A stretch of 64,000 bases of DNA from Glacieibacterium sp965200405 (GTDB lineage Bacteria > Pseudomonadota > Alphaproteobacteria > Sphingomonadales > Sphingomonadaceae), in the NCBI RefSeq assembly GCF_965200405.1, contig NZ_OZ241356.1, forward strand, positions 2,046,001 through 2,110,000, read 5' to 3'. The notes beneath the pieces were generated by a model. The model searched no databases and had not been told where the DNA came from. It saw only the letters and a list, made by a program, of their open reading frames with translations. This document shows positions 63,767-64,000 of the stretch, piece after piece (positions within the stretch are counted from its first letter, which is position 1; each line of letters opens with the position of its first letter). The translations under genes were made by a program, and so were the position numbers.

Positions 63767-64000
63767 ATGCATCCGAATCTTCCCGAACGCCTGTTTCCCA
63801 CCGCCCGCAGCGAGGCGGCGACCGCCAACAAGCCGACCTCCGTGCCGCAGACCGAGCATCCGGCCTATGCGCTGGCGTTCCAGGACAACGACTTCCTGCT
63901 GAAGGACGAGATGCGGCCGGTGCGGTTGCAGCTCGAACTCGCCAAGGCCGACCTGGCGCTGGCCGAGGCGGGCATCAAGTCGATGTTCGTCTTCTACGGC
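63767..64000 (+). CDS. TIGR00730/LOG-family Rossmann-fold protein, N-terminal fragment (3' end outside window)
   Basis: A 78-codon frame open to the window end, starting ATG 63767. After a variable ~45-residue N-terminus it reads ALAFQDNDFLLKDEMRPVRL, then QLELAKADLALAEAGIKSMF and VFYG, which matches the lead-in to the GSAR/PGGxGTxxE lysine-decarboxylase-like (LOG) domain of alphaproteobacterial TIGR00730 proteins. Full members hydrolyse nucleoside monophosphates or cytokinin ribotides. The catalytic part lies outside. It is divergent from serC across 232 bases. Confidence 0.75.
   Translation, partial: MHPNLPERLFPTARSEAATANKPTSVPQTEHPAYALAFQDNDFLLKDEMRPVRLQLELAKADLALAEAGIKSMFVFYG

Overview
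The window is high-GC DNA from a member of the Sphingomonadales (Alphaproteobacteria). The pointers are two secreted proteins with PEPxxWA-CTERM tails, a PrsK/PrsR regulator pair, an UrcA-family protein, a lon-hupB-tRNA-Val block, a serC-serA-hisZ-purA operon, and dense GC-rich coding on both strands. Nothing looks like a phage, plasmid, insertion sequence, CRISPR array or rRNA operon. The genus cannot be fixed from the sequence alone.

Layout. (1) 1-14.0 kb is a surface-polysaccharide and secreted-protein region: the tail of a glycosyltransferase, a LuxR-type regulator with a degenerate receiver domain, two GT4-type glycosyltransferases, a very large RTX/cadherin repeat protein split by a one-base frameshift near 5175, a pectate-lyase-like beta-helix protein, a Wzc-like tyrosine autokinase and an acyltransferase-3 protein. 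(2) 14.4-21.5 kb carries a DUF3422 protein, a FucP-like sugar permease, an OmpR-type two-component system and a TonB-dependent receptor. (3) 21.6-33.4 kb holds small secreted proteins, DUF2891, transglutaminase-like and acyl-CoA synthetase genes, a TelA/XpaC-like pair, a RibD-like reductase, a CPA2 antiporter, UrcA and a DctA/GltP-type symporter. (4) 33.4-39.0 kb holds prsK-prsR, tRNA-Pro(GGG), an EamA transporter and a PEPxxWA-CTERM protein. (5) 39.25-43.7 kb is a compact catabolic-looking operon: DUF2855, D-cysteine desulfhydrase-like, Asp/Glu racemase-like and an MHS-type transporter. (6) 44-52 kb is housekeeping: lon, hupB, tRNA-Val(CAC), a glycine-zipper protein, TspO, UbiK, YbjN, proC, a COQ9/TetR-like protein, a MarR regulator and ilvE. 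(7) 52.2-57.7 kb holds a large SLBB-domain polysaccharide exporter, aroC, a second PEPxxWA-CTERM protein and a TM2 protein. (8) 57.8-63.5 kb is a minus-strand biosynthetic operon serC-serA-hisZ-(FMN reductase)-purA, followed at the edge by the start of a LOG/TIGR00730 gene.

How it fits together. The most coherent system is the PEP-CTERM regulon. PrsR has an intact GAFTGA loop, so it should activate sigma-54 promoters. An exact -24/-12 element lies just upstream of one PEPxxWA-CTERM gene and a near match lies upstream of the other. The exosortase and most of the polysaccharide pathway are outside the window. The tyrosine autokinase, the SLBB exporter and the glycosyltransferases could serve the same extracellular matrix.
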